Shown here: piece after piece, positions 35,601 to 45,268 of the stretch | Layout: each line of letters begins with the position of its first letter | How positions within the stretch are numbered: the stretch's first letter is position 1 | Origin: Aurifilum marmelostoma | Taxonomy: Eukaryota; Ascomycota; Sordariomycetes; Diaporthales; Cryphonectriaceae | Assembly (NCBI GenBank): GCA_027559495.1 | Contig: JAMXSV010000018.1 | Location: 1,178,001 to 1,242,000 of the forward strand | DNA length: 64,000 nt | Reading direction: 5' to 3' | Position numbers and translations under genes: made by a program | The notes under the pieces: model-generated | What the model saw: the letters and a program-made list of their open reading frames with translations, nothing else | Database searches by the model: none | What the model was told of the DNA's origin: nothing

Positions 35601-36210
35601 TCATGGTCTTTCGTGCTTCGGCCGAAGGAGGTAGCAGTGGTGGAAGACATCTGGGTCGGTGCTCCTGATCTTCGGTGTAGGAATCTTTGCAATAACCTCC
35701 ACAACAAAAGGTAGAGCGTCAACATCAAACCGTGATGAGGAGTAACTGAGCGATACCCAAAAGCCGCCTGGAGCTAGACATCTCCTGACACTCTGCAACA
35801 TTCCCGAGAAGGCCGCATCCCCCCCCACACGAGACTGCATCGACAGTGCTCTTGTCTAACACGACATCGAACTGCTTCCCTTCAGAGGACAACTGGAGAC
35901 GCGTCGCGTCTGCCACCGCGTACCTCATGCGCACATCGCCAAATGCTTCCTGTTCTGCTTTGCGGCCGCGCTCGATGGCCAGGGGCTCGTAGTCGATGTT
36001 GAGAATATCATCGAACCCGCGGGCGCGGAGATGGTTATGCAAATCACTTGTGCCAAAGCCAATTTGCAAGATTCTGGATGCCTTGTGCAATCTCCCGAGA
36101 TGGGGTTCTAGGATGGACATGAAGGTCTCGGATGGAACCAGCCATTCAAAGGACGTCTCGGTCTCGAATCGCTCGTGCCAGTAATGCTGCTCGTCGAAAT
36201 TCGGGGGCAT
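35601..36210 (-). CDS. SAM-dependent methyltransferase with apparent frameshift
   Basis: This is a class I S-adenosylmethionine methyltransferase of the METTL13/EEF1A-lysine-methyltransferase style. From ATG 36210, motif I reads RILQIGFGTSD. A motif II acidic residue is in NIDYEPLAIERGR, and the motif IV-like LDKSTVDAV is the hallmark of this subgroup. Just after it lies a C8 run on the plus strand (35819-35826). The open frame then loses similarity, while the adjacent frame continues with a proper C-terminal half (GMLQSVRRCLAPGGFWVSLS). With seven bases in the run, the frames join to about 202 residues. The product, if intact, would methylate a protein or small molecule; the target is unknown. 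The break is either an assembly error or true inactivation. Confidence 0.75.
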
Positions 36211-38547
36211 GATGATGAGGATGACTCATCGGTACGGCTACATGCATTACACTGTAGCAAAGCATATAAATCTCAAGGTCATCAGATTAGATTGGTAGCT
36301 GTGCTCACGCGTTGGGACGCTTGTGTTTGCGCGCGAACAAGAGCTGTGGCAGCTTGTTCCTGAAAAATTTGAAGTTGATTACATCAGACTCGACGATAAA
36401 AATCAGGACACTTTTGGTGGGGCGCTCTGCGTGGCAGCACTGTTTACTCACTCCGTCTTGCTAAATAAATCGTGATTCTGTTCAGGACAATTTGATGAAA
36501 GAATGATCCATCTCATGTTTGATGCCTGTCTCAAGGGCCATCCTGCCAAGTGCCTGATTCTTAATTCATCTCAACAATAGCATGGCCTGAATTTCCGATG
36601 TGGCCAAGATTACCAGGCTGAAGATTGAAGAGCCAAAGTAGAACGGACAAAGACAATTAGGAGCGGTAACTGTACTCCAAGGGCAATGATAAAATATAAA
36701 ATATGAGAATCAGCAGATGTCGAGCCTACGAGACAACGTAAGGCCAAGCCTGTGAGGCCGAGTGGTGTGCCCTGGGGGTTAGTGCACCTTGTTGTAATCA
36801 TGCCAGTTCCGTGTCTAGACGGACACCCGCTCCATTTCTAACGATTTAGCAGGGGAAACGATGGCAAGGAAAGAGGTTATTTTCTGTTTAGTCGCACCCA
36901 CTATGTAATGTTGATCATAAGCTCATCCGGCGACAGGGCCGGGGCAACACAGGCGCCGACCCTCAGGGCGGAGATAGAACAGAACAAACGGGGAGGACAC
37001 CACCCAGAGCCGGACCAGGAGATGGGTCATAATCACCGTGGGTTTGATAACAATGGGAAAAGACAAGCACTGATATAATGACAGGCATCGAAAGCAGGTT
37101 TCCAGCAGCCAATTGACGTACCATATGTAAGATGAGCATGGGATTCTTATTGTAACCGAGCCAGCGGTAACTTCCATGATGAATTCGGTCACAGACCTCA
37201 AGTGGTAGCCTGTATTCCTTGCGTATTCGCGGATTCGTCTCCGTTGCAGCCTTCCGTCGAATTGCTGATGAGCTGGTCCGCCTGATAAATACTCGGCACC
37301 GGTGGAACATCTGCGGAGACAAGCCGGCCACATCCCATGTCCTGTTGCACAAGACACAAAATTAACCTTATCGCCCCCACGCTGAGCAACGAACGCATGA
37401 GAGAGTCATCTCCTTTTCCAGTGAGGGTGCATCAATTGGTGGTACTGAACCATCAAGCTACCAGCCGAACTTGGAGAAATAGATATATTACCGGTTATGT
37501 AATTATGTACTCAAAGGGAAGTGAGAGAAGGGGGGGGGGGGGGATTAAGGGGCAAAACCTCTTTAAAGTAATAAGATGAATCTTTTCGGGGGATTTCGTG
37601 CCCAGGTAGGAAGACATCGTCACAGCACATCATTGTCACAACAGGTGGTGCGAGCGGGTGGTCTTTTTCTCCCGCCTATCTGGGATGATATTGCAGTGGC
37701 CCTGGTTCTCTTCCAATGCTTGATCTTTTTTGATTGCAACAGAAGCGTATCACGCCAAGCACGTCAGAGTGGCGGATCTTATCTTGGCGTAGGTAATGAG
37801 AGTGAGAGTCGAGTGTTTGTTCAGAGAGGTTTGTCCGGAACCTAAATACTCTGGAGTGCCTTATTGTGGTTCCTGCAGTGGATACCTAGGGTGAATATCA
37901 CAGTATCCAAGATATTCAATGGGAGAAAGAAAAAAAAAAAAAACAGCTCCCGCATGTGATAGACGTCCAGGTCTCGTGTCATGAGAATCAAGAAGCAAGC
38001 AGGCCACCGGACCTGCAGCGATGAGGTATGGGAGGGTTGGGGGGGGGGGTCTCATCGATCCTCTGTATTGGGAGCTGTCTCATTTGTAGGATCGGAGGCG
38101 TCAAACACGCAATTGCCGCCAGCGATGGTATCATGCACCAACTGCGGGGCCCACCTCTTCCGCCAGCCTCAATAGGGGAAGAGGGAACAAGTCACAGCTT
38201 GAGAGGCGGGATGGGCGGAGAGATATGCACAATTGTGGTGGTCCCTTTTGGTAACTCTATTTCGACCCTCGCTCGTTTTTTGACACCCTTTCTCGAGCGG
38301 GTCGCGAGTGGCCCTTTCAGCCTCATATTCCCAAATCCTCAACTTTCGGTGTGCTTGTGTATGTATCTTGTGACTTGTTGTCGCGTGATTCTTCCTCCTT
38401 CTGCCCCTTTCCTTTCTTTTTTTTTTTTTTGTTTTATGCTTGCAACGTATCATTGAATCGATTTGATCTCTGCAAAGCGAGCAAAGAAGGAATCCTGAAA
38501 TTAACCGACCGTCTGGACATGGAACCGCCGTGCGACCTCTTCTTACG
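36211..38547. other. gene-poor stretch with homopolymers, about 2.3 kb
   Basis: No gene is supported. The stretch holds a G12 run at about 37533, an A-rich run near 37930, a G-rich run near 38041 and a T14 run near 38418 within a pyrimidine tract before the transcription factor gene. Short unsupported open frames occur on both strands. Confidence 0.45.
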
Positions 38548-38680
38548 ATGGAGCAGTTCGTGTCAACCTTCAGCGCCTCTGGTCGGCCAGCAAAGGAGAC
38601 CTGCAAACAATGTAGATTCCGCAAAGTTCGGTGCGACGGCCGACATGGCGAAAAAGGCTGTGGAGACTGCGAGAGGTTAA
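38519..38680 (+). promoter_or_regulatory. possible upstream ORF overlapping the transcription-factor start
   Basis: An ATG at 38519 opens a 53-codon frame ending at TAA 38678-38680. It lies 29 bases upstream of the proposed start at 38548 and out of frame with it, so ribosomes using it would bypass the regulator. Whether the transcript includes it is unknown. Confidence 0.35.
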
Positions 38681-41004
38681 AGTTCGCCTGCTCTTTTGTC
38701 GTTGGTGAGCCCACCACGCCGACGACCGTCTATGGATTTGCAGACAGCAGCACCTCCCTTCCCAGTCCAGCACTCGAGGCAGGGAGGATCGTGGAGCGGC
38801 GGAGGAACAGCAAGGCGTGCGCCAACTGCAGGCAGCAAAAGGTGCGCTGCTCTGGAGGCGCCCCGTGCCTGGCCTGCAGGAAGAGGTGTCTCCCTTGTGT
38901 CTATGGCTCCGACGGGCGACGGACGAGCCGAGCTGTACCAGGCGGCAGCACCGCAGGCACGCCGACAGAGGCGACTTTCTCCTCGAGCCAGATTGACGAG
39001 GCTTCGGGGGCTGATGACACCTCAGCGACCTCGCCAACGTCGCCAGCGACCACGAGCTCAGAACCAATCATCTCCGTCCAGTCTGAGGCCGGTGGTGGTA
39101 GTCTTACTAACGGCGGTGGTGCGAGTGGCGTTCACCTTTTACCGCCCGACATCCAGACCCTGGTGGAATTTTACTTCAACAATGTATACCCTCTTCCTTC
39201 CTACGCATTCTTACACCCCTCGACCACCATTAGGCTATGCAGCGAGGGCGCTTTGGACACATGTCTCGCCTACGCCCTCTCTGCCGTCGCCAGTCACCAC
39301 AAAGGCCCGCCACAAGCCCGCAGCGACCTCGAGCTGGACTGGATCCAGCGCACCGAAGAGTCGATATGGAAACACCTCGAGTCCCCCACCCTCGCCCGTC
39401 TACAGGCCCTACTCCTCGTTGTCCTCTACCGTGTGGAGACGGGCGCGTTTCAGCGGGCGTTTATGTTGTCCTCGATTGCAGCGAGGGCGGCAGCTGCCAT
39501 GCGGCTCAACTGCGAGCGTGCAGCGGCGGCACGGGATAACGAGGGCAGGATCCAGGAGGAGGTCAGGCGGCGGTTGATGTGGAGTTTGAAATCGGTCGAG
39601 CGGTATTTCTGCATGGGCCTGCCCGAGTTTGAGCTGTGTCCTGTGGACAGCATCTATCTGGAACTGCCGTGCTCCGAGGAGCACTTCAGCAGCAACAAGC
39701 ATCCCCTGGGAGGAGAGATGGACACTGGAGTAACCGACAAGGACCTGCACTCGTCTGACTTCGGAGCATATCACTTATGCGTCAAGATCGAGATGCTGCG
39801 ACGAGATGTTGTCAAACTGACCAGGTCTCTTTCCGTCTACGATGCGACTTTCCCCCAGATGGCCTCAGTCATGCGCGATTTCGAACAACACCTTGAGCGT
39901 GTAGGCACCGATCTGCCTGGCGGTCCAGCACTCACTGCAGACCGCATCTCTCACCTCGTCGGCACACCGTGGCTCGCAAGACGCATCCTGGTCCACCTGT
40001 CCTTTCACCAGTGCCACTGCGACCTATACCGCATTCTACTCAGAGGCTATCGAGAGGCAGCGCCCGCGGTGGTACTAGACGCTATGGACCCAGACCTGCT
40101 CGCCAAGGCAGAACGACTTTGCTTGCAACACGCAACAGCCATCGTCGATATCCTCGCCACACTCAACCAGCAGAGCCAGCGCGCTCAGCTCCTCGAGTTC
40201 GACACGGCCATCTGCGGGTACCACGCCGTGCGCATCCTCCTCTTCATATCGCAGTTCAGCCGCCTGGCCACACGGCCCAGCGAGGAGTGGGTGGTCAGCC
40301 GCGCAGAGCTGTGCATGGCCAGCCTGAGACGGTTCTTTCCGGCCTCGAGGCTGGTGAAACCCATTTTAGAGGAGATGAGGAGAGCCATCACCGTGTTCTC
40401 GACCAGTAGCGCGACCACGACACCCAGCAGGCTGGCCTCGCCCGGGCCGACACCCACAAAGAGCGGCGCAAAAGACGCAGCAGCGGGACTCTCGGCAGCG
40501 GCCAGAGTCAGGCAGAGGTTGGCTATTCACAGTCTCCTACGACAGGCAGACTTCACAGACGAGGAGCAAGGTGGAGGAGGAGGGGAGGAGCGCAGGGCAA
40601 GCGATGCCACCCAGCAGCAGTGGGCTGTGTCGCCTGGAGCGTCCAGCCCGTCCGCTCCTCACAGCAGCACATCTGCGTATGCCAGCAGTGACGGCCAGAG
40701 GACTACTACGACTACTGAACAGGGGCTGACGCCGTCTGAGGGAGACCTGTGGCAGTTCCGGTGGCCCTGCAATGGTGATCTAGACGATGGGTGGGATGCG
40801 GACTGGAGGCGGGCCCCGGCTTCTGCTGGTAGTGTTGTTGGTGGGGGTGGAGGGGCCCTACCCAGGACGCCATCCTTCTCCTTTCCGTGGCTGCAGAGAT
40901 GGGAGGGCACTACGACGGCAACACTCGGGGGGGGAAATTACGTGACCGGTAATATTTTGGTGGGCGGGGAGTTTTGGGGACACGGGGGTCAGCAGACGTT
41001 GTGA
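38548..41004 (+). CDS. transcription factor with two tandem Zn2Cys6 clusters, 818 aa
   Basis: This is a fungal zinc-cluster regulator acting in the nucleus. Two complete binuclear clusters are present. The first spans about Cys19-Cys48 (CKQCRFRKVRC, then CGDCERLKFAC; spacing C-x2-C-x6-C-x8-C-x2-C-x6-C). The second spans about Cys91-Cys117 (CANCRQQKVRC, then CLACRKRCLPC; spacing x5 in the middle). A Ser/Thr-rich linker follows. The middle homology region of the Fungal_trans type begins near residue 210 (LVEFYFNNVYPLPSYAFLH) and includes WSLKSVERYFCMGLPEF. The C terminus is Ser/Gly/Thr-rich and acidic in part. The frame is intact over 819 codons without introns. Most family members have one cluster, so the tandem pair is the odd feature. 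The start is the ATG at 38548. Confidence 0.92.
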   Translation: MEQFVSTFSASGRPAKETCKQCRFRKVRCDGRHGEKGCGDCERLKFACSFVVGEPTTPTTVYGFADSSTSLPSPALEAGRIVERRRNSKACANCRQQKVRCSGGAPCLACRKRCLPCVYGSDGRRTSRAVPGGSTAGTPTEATFSSSQIDEASGADDTSATSPTSPATTSSEPIISVQSEAGGGSLTNGGGASGVHLLPPDIQTLVEFYFNNVYPLPSYAFLHPSTTIRLCSEGALDTCLAYALSAVASHHKGPPQARSDLELDWIQRTEESIWKHLESPTLARLQALLLVVLYRVETGAFQRAFMLSSIAARAAAAMRLNCERAAAARDNEGRIQEEVRRRLMWSLKSVERYFCMGLPEFELCPVDSIYLELPCSEEHFSSNKHPLGGEMDTGVTDKDLHSSDFGAYHLCVKIEMLRRDVVKLTRSLSVYDATFPQMASVMRDFEQHLERVGTDLPGGPALTADRISHLVGTPWLARRILVHLSFHQCHCDLYRILLRGYREAAPAVVLDAMDPDLLAKAERLCLQHATAIVDILATLNQQSQRAQLLEFDTAICGYHAVRILLFISQFSRLATRPSEEWVVSRAELCMASLRRFFPASRLVKPILEEMRRAITVFSTSSATTTPSRLASPGPTPTKSGAKDAAAGLSAAARVRQRLAIHSLLRQADFTDEEQGGGGGEERRASDATQQQWAVSPGASSPSAPHSSTSAYASSDGQRTTTTTEQGLTPSEGDLWQFRWPCNGDLDDGWDADWRRAPASAGSVVGGGGGALPRTPSFSFPWLQRWEGTTTATLGGGNYVTGNILVGGEFWGHGGQQTL

Positions 41005-41756
41005 AATTATGATACTGTGTACGTTGTTAATGCTTAAGCGCATTGCATGTAATGAAGGGGAGTGGATTAAACATGTTCCAGCGAGTAGTGCAATACCCAT
41101 AGTGATTATTATTATCAGAAATGACAACTTTCTGGCCGCGTCGTAGATCGAGCGCTGGCCCGGCTTGTGTCATGCCTCCTAAAAGCACATCACGTCTCGA
41201 ACCCTGGCGCGTCTGAACGCCCATGGTATTCAGCTAAGCTCGATCAGTGTCCCTCTCCCTCTTTCCCCCCGGTTTTTTCTCCCCCGGTGAGTACGCACTA
41301 CGTAGGGTACCGTAGTAATTACCACATAAGTACGTATGTAGACTCCGGCTTGCCCTGCTTTGACCAAAGCACTCGTCTTATTTCTCTAGGTTCGTTTCCG
41401 TGGCAGCAAACCTTCACAATGTCCTCGGGCCCCCCGTCTTCCGTCATGTGGTGGGCCACTGACGATATGCAAAAAGTCAGTCCTTGACCCACACTTCGGA
41501 TATGCAGTACCGGATGTCGGTCTCCTCCTACAAATGGCCTTAGATTCAGGAGAGGAGTGACTGGAAGGCTCAAAATAAGATTGAGAGATAGGAATACACA
41601 GCAATTCATTATAAATGGTGTTAGATAAGAAGCTTGGATTTGAAGCATAACAGTCACAAGCGAAACTGAATTCACATAAGCGTGCAAAAGTAATTGTAGT
41701 GCCTTTGGCGGCCCAAATCTATTCATCAGTACGCGAAGACGGAATGCAAGCAATGT
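41005..41756. other. intergenic between convergent genes
   Basis: About 750 bases between the stops of the transcription factor (plus) and sulfatase (minus). A short imperfect palindrome-rich patch with TACGTAGGGTACCGTAGTA-type sequence is near 41295. No gene is called. Confidence 0.45.
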
Positions 41757-43442
41757 CTAGGCCTCGAGGCCGAAAGAGGCCTGCACACTGGTGCTGTCGT
41801 GCACAGGCTCGTCCCCAATCTCCGCCATCTTCTTCTCCAGCATAACCGTCATCCTCTTGACCGTGTCCTGGTACTTGGGATCATTGTACACATTGAACAG
41901 CTCCAGCGGGTCCTCCTGGCAGTCAAACAGCTCCCATTCCCTGTCGGCATCGTCCTCGAACGGATCCTCGGCCCCGGGCACCCCGAGCGCCTGATTATAC
42001 CAGTAGATAAGCTTGTATCTCTGGTCTCTGACGCCGTAGTGCGCCCTCGCGTGGTGTGTCCAGTCGTTATTCATCCAGTACCGGTGGTAGGCCACCTGCT
42101 GCCAGTCCTTGGGCGTCTTGCCGTGCAAGAGGCTCCGGAACGAAAGGCCCTGCATGTAGGTGGGCACTTTGAGGTTGGCGAAATCGAGGAACAGAGGGGC
42201 GAAGTCAACATTGCAGATGATGTCGTTGCACTCTGTCCCGGCCTTGATCTCGGACGGGTACCGTATCAGGAAGGGCATCTGGAAGGACTCCTCATACATG
42301 AAGCGCTTGTCGAACCAGCCGTGCTCGCCCAGGAAGAAGCCCTGATCGGAGGTATAGATGACAATGGTGTTCTCGTCGAGTCCCTCCGTCTTGAGGAAAT
42401 CCAGGATGGTGCCCACGCTGTCGTCAATGGACTGGATCGTCCGCAGATACCGCTGCATGTAGCGCTGGAATTTGAAGTCGGCCAGCTCAGCAGACGTCTT
42501 GAACCTGAACACGGTCCCTTCCTCCACGTCGATGAGCTTGAAGTCTTTCAGCTCCTCGTCTGACGGCGCGGGGATCTTGCGCTGGGTGAAGCCCATGGCG
42601 GAAAAAATGCCCTCGCCCACGGCCTTGCCACCATCGGGCTGGGCCAATCCCAGGTCAAAGTAAGTCATGTCCTCTGCGACGCGCATCTTGGCCGCCTTGG
42701 CCGCGCGCGCCCGGTTCTTGTAGTCGTCGTTGTATGTCTCTGGCACCTTGGTTCTGTCCGTGTACAGGTGCTTGTGCCTGTCGTGGCACTCCCATGACCT
42801 ATGAGGCGCTTTGTGGTGGCACATGACAAAGAACGGCTTGTCCTGGTCGCGCTCACGGATGAAGCTGAGTGTCTTGTCTGTGATGATGTCCGTCACGTAC
42901 CCTTCCACCTCGACTTCCTTCCCCTCAGGCTCCAGAAACTTGGGGTCCCAGTACGCGCCCTGGCCCGGCACCACGCTCCAGTGGTCGAATCCGCTGGGCT
43001 CATGCTCGACGCCTTCGCCCAGGTGCCACTTTCCGATCATGGCTGTCTGGTAGCCGCCCGAGCGCATCTGCTTGGCCACGTTGGGGGCCAGCTTGTTGAT
43101 CTTGGATGAGAGTGTCATGACGCCGTTGACGTGGTTGTGAGTCCCCGTCAGGATGGCCGCGCGCGACGGCGTGCAGATCGAGTTGGTCACGTAGCAGTGG
43201 TTGAACTTCATCCCTTCGGTGGCCAAGCGGTCGATGTTGGGCGTGTGGTTGATGCCGGCGCCATAGCAGCTGATGGCTTTGGATGCATGGTCATCAGCCA
43301 TGATGAAGATGATGTTGGGTCTCTTGGGAGAGGAAGCCATGGTGGTGGTGGTGGTGGTTGGCTGGGCAATTGGTGTGTTGGTTGCAAATCTCTGGAGAGG
43401 GGAAGAAGGCTTCTGCCCGTCCTGAGCTGGTTTGAGAACCAT
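41757..43442 (-). CDS. sulfatase (formylglycine-dependent), 561 aa
   Basis: This is an alkaline-phosphatase-superfamily sulfatase that hydrolyses sulfate esters using a Cys converted to formylglycine. The signature ICTPSRAAILTG is present, the key Cys at about residue 90 (56 if the later ATG is used). Metal ligands sit in FIMADDHAS and YTSDQGFFLGEHG. The further family blocks GKWHLG and HHKAPHRSWE are complete. There is no signal peptide, so the protein is probably cytosolic. The overall style (IIFIMADDHA, THNHVNGVMTLS) is that of bacterial heparan/mucin sulfatases more than of animal lysosomal ones, so bacterial ancestry is a possibility. In-frame ATGs are at 43442 and 43340; the 34 residues between them are polar and not conserved-looking, so the shorter form is also credible. 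The substrate is unknown. Confidence 0.93.
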   Translation of the reverse strand: MVLKPAQDGQKPSSPLQRFATNTPIAQPTTTTTTMASSPKRPNIIFIMADDHASKAISCYGAGINHTPNIDRLATEGMKFNHCYVTNSICTPSRAAILTGTHNHVNGVMTLSSKINKLAPNVAKQMRSGGYQTAMIGKWHLGEGVEHEPSGFDHWSVVPGQGAYWDPKFLEPEGKEVEVEGYVTDIITDKTLSFIRERDQDKPFFVMCHHKAPHRSWECHDRHKHLYTDRTKVPETYNDDYKNRARAAKAAKMRVAEDMTYFDLGLAQPDGGKAVGEGIFSAMGFTQRKIPAPSDEELKDFKLIDVEEGTVFRFKTSAELADFKFQRYMQRYLRTIQSIDDSVGTILDFLKTEGLDENTIVIYTSDQGFFLGEHGWFDKRFMYEESFQMPFLIRYPSEIKAGTECNDIICNVDFAPLFLDFANLKVPTYMQGLSFRSLLHGKTPKDWQQVAYHRYWMNNDWTHHARAHYGVRDQRYKLIYWYNQALGVPGAEDPFEDDADREWELFDCQEDPLELFNVYNDPKYQDTVKRMTVMLEKKMAEIGDEPVHDSTSVQASFGLEA

Positions 43443-45268
43443 GTGGAGGATTCGAGATTTAAGTATCGTCTGCTTTTTTCTGTATATTGAACCAGTGTCA
43501 GGTACAAAGCCTCGGATATTCACGACTATAGCCAATCCGCGGAGTCTTCAGAGCCAGAGATTCAAGATTTCCTGAGCCAAATTGTGTTGTTTTCTTGCAT
43601 ACGGCAGGATGGAACTGCCCGCCCTCATAGAAACGCATCCACCTTCCCTGTCGAGGAAGACAACCGACTTCCGATTGAGGGGCACACCATCGAAAAGAGT
43701 GTGGAGCTTTCCCATGTAGGACACTGATTCAGGGCCCACGGTTTGCGAGAACAGCGGGCACGCGCAATCTATCACAGTAAAATGGCGCCACTCATCAAGA
43801 CGTTGGGGCATTCAAGGATCCAAACAGACCACGAGGCCGCCTACTGCGGCACATGATATAATGTCATCGTGTTCGATTCACTGAAAATCGCAGCGGTCAA
43901 CTCGGCCGTCAATCTGGATCGAGAAGCCGAGGTGCTCTGGAGAGATCGGGTCTTGATCATGCAAACCCCGCTGTCAGCAGCCAAAACTACCCTAGGGTAG
44001 TTACTGAAGGAAGTACCTAGGAGAATTAAAGGTGAAAATGACCCAGAGTTAGTTAGACCTTACGGACCTAAGCCTGAAGCTGGCCCTTTCATACATGATA
44101 TATATGGCTGCTCCGTTGGCTGAACAGTGATGAACGGCTAGTCAACTTTGCCTTTTCCTTTCATTTGCCCTCCTGCTCTCGTGGGCCTCGATTACACTCC
44201 TTTGACCATAGGTGTTGTAAACCAAAGGCGCAATGCTGTCACACAGGAGGACCTTTCGAGCTGGTCCCGCCTGGAAATCGGCCATCCCAATCCCACGCTC
44301 AAGAACCCGGAAACGTGTACGTGTGCTTCTTGAACTTAAATAAATTCAACAAGCTGAGAAGTCGAGGCGCCTTCGAGCATTTGCATTTATGAATCTCAGG
44401 TCATTTTAATATAGAATTGGTGAATAAAACTTTAATTCGTCCGAGATTTACGACGTTGTCAACTCTCTCTTCTTCCCATGTTAGGTGACAAGCCCCTGCC
44501 GCCACCCCACTGATCCGTCTGGCAGATCAGGTCTGACTTCCCATGACCCCCACAAGATTGGCATCTCTGGCTGCAAGGGAGGAGGAGCATTGTCAGGAAT
44601 TCCATCCGCAATAGATATTTCAGTACCCAGCTTGTGACAGCAGCGGAATCATGACGATTCATCTGGTGAAACCCCGTCTAGAGCCCCTGGAATTTTTGCC
44701 GCAGACTCAAAGGACCCATGCTGATCTCCATCTAAGCTTTAAGGTTACCCTTATGGATGTGCGGATATCCGGGAGCGCTCCTGGGTTACGTGTTTCAGCC
44801 AGCCCCCGGCGTACTCAAGCATCGTGTATCAGGTCTTGTCTTGTATTCCCGGTCCTGCCACAGTCTCAAGGGGGCGCAGTGCCTCATGCTGTAGTCGGTT
44901 TGAGAACAGGAGATTTTGTTCATGTGTGCCAGATACATCAGGACTCGTTGACGAGCCTGATGCCAAGATGAGCCGACCTTGTTTTTGTTTTGCAGCTCTG
45001 TTTCCTTCTTTCCTTTTCCTTCATCCAACAAAATATTGTCCAACTGAGTTGGCTAACGGTCGATAAGCTCAGGGAAGCGTGCATTCTTTCTGTTCTGGCT
45101 GCGGGCTGCCATTCATTAATCATTTCAAAGTCCGCTGGCGTGGCGCATTACTTTAACTTTATTTTATAGACCACCTGTCCAGGCGACCAACATTCGAGAG
45201 GGACCTCTCACACCATTCAACCATCTGATCGACCCTCTCTCCCTCTCTCGTCAGTACACGACAGAAAG
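43443..45268. other. intergenic, about 1.8 kb
   Basis: This is the 5' flank of the sulfatase and the promoter of the GH72 gene. An 87-codon minus-strand frame at 43548-43811 reads like protein but has no recognised domain and could be a relic. An 18-base perfect palindrome is at 43985-44002. No other gene is supported. Confidence 0.45.
43985..44002. repeat. 18-bp perfect palindrome
   Basis: AACTACCCTAGGGTAGTT is its own reverse complement. Its 12-base core TACCCTAGGGTA recurs at 30692-30703. Both copies are intergenic. Confidence 0.8.

Noticed and set aside
37520..37560. G12 run as a possible G-quadruplex or recombination site
   Set aside because: A single homopolymer without further G tracts; the window has many homopolymers, some perhaps of wrong length.
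41799..42563. 254-codon plus-strand open frame
   Set aside because: It is antisense to the sulfatase and has no family-like features.
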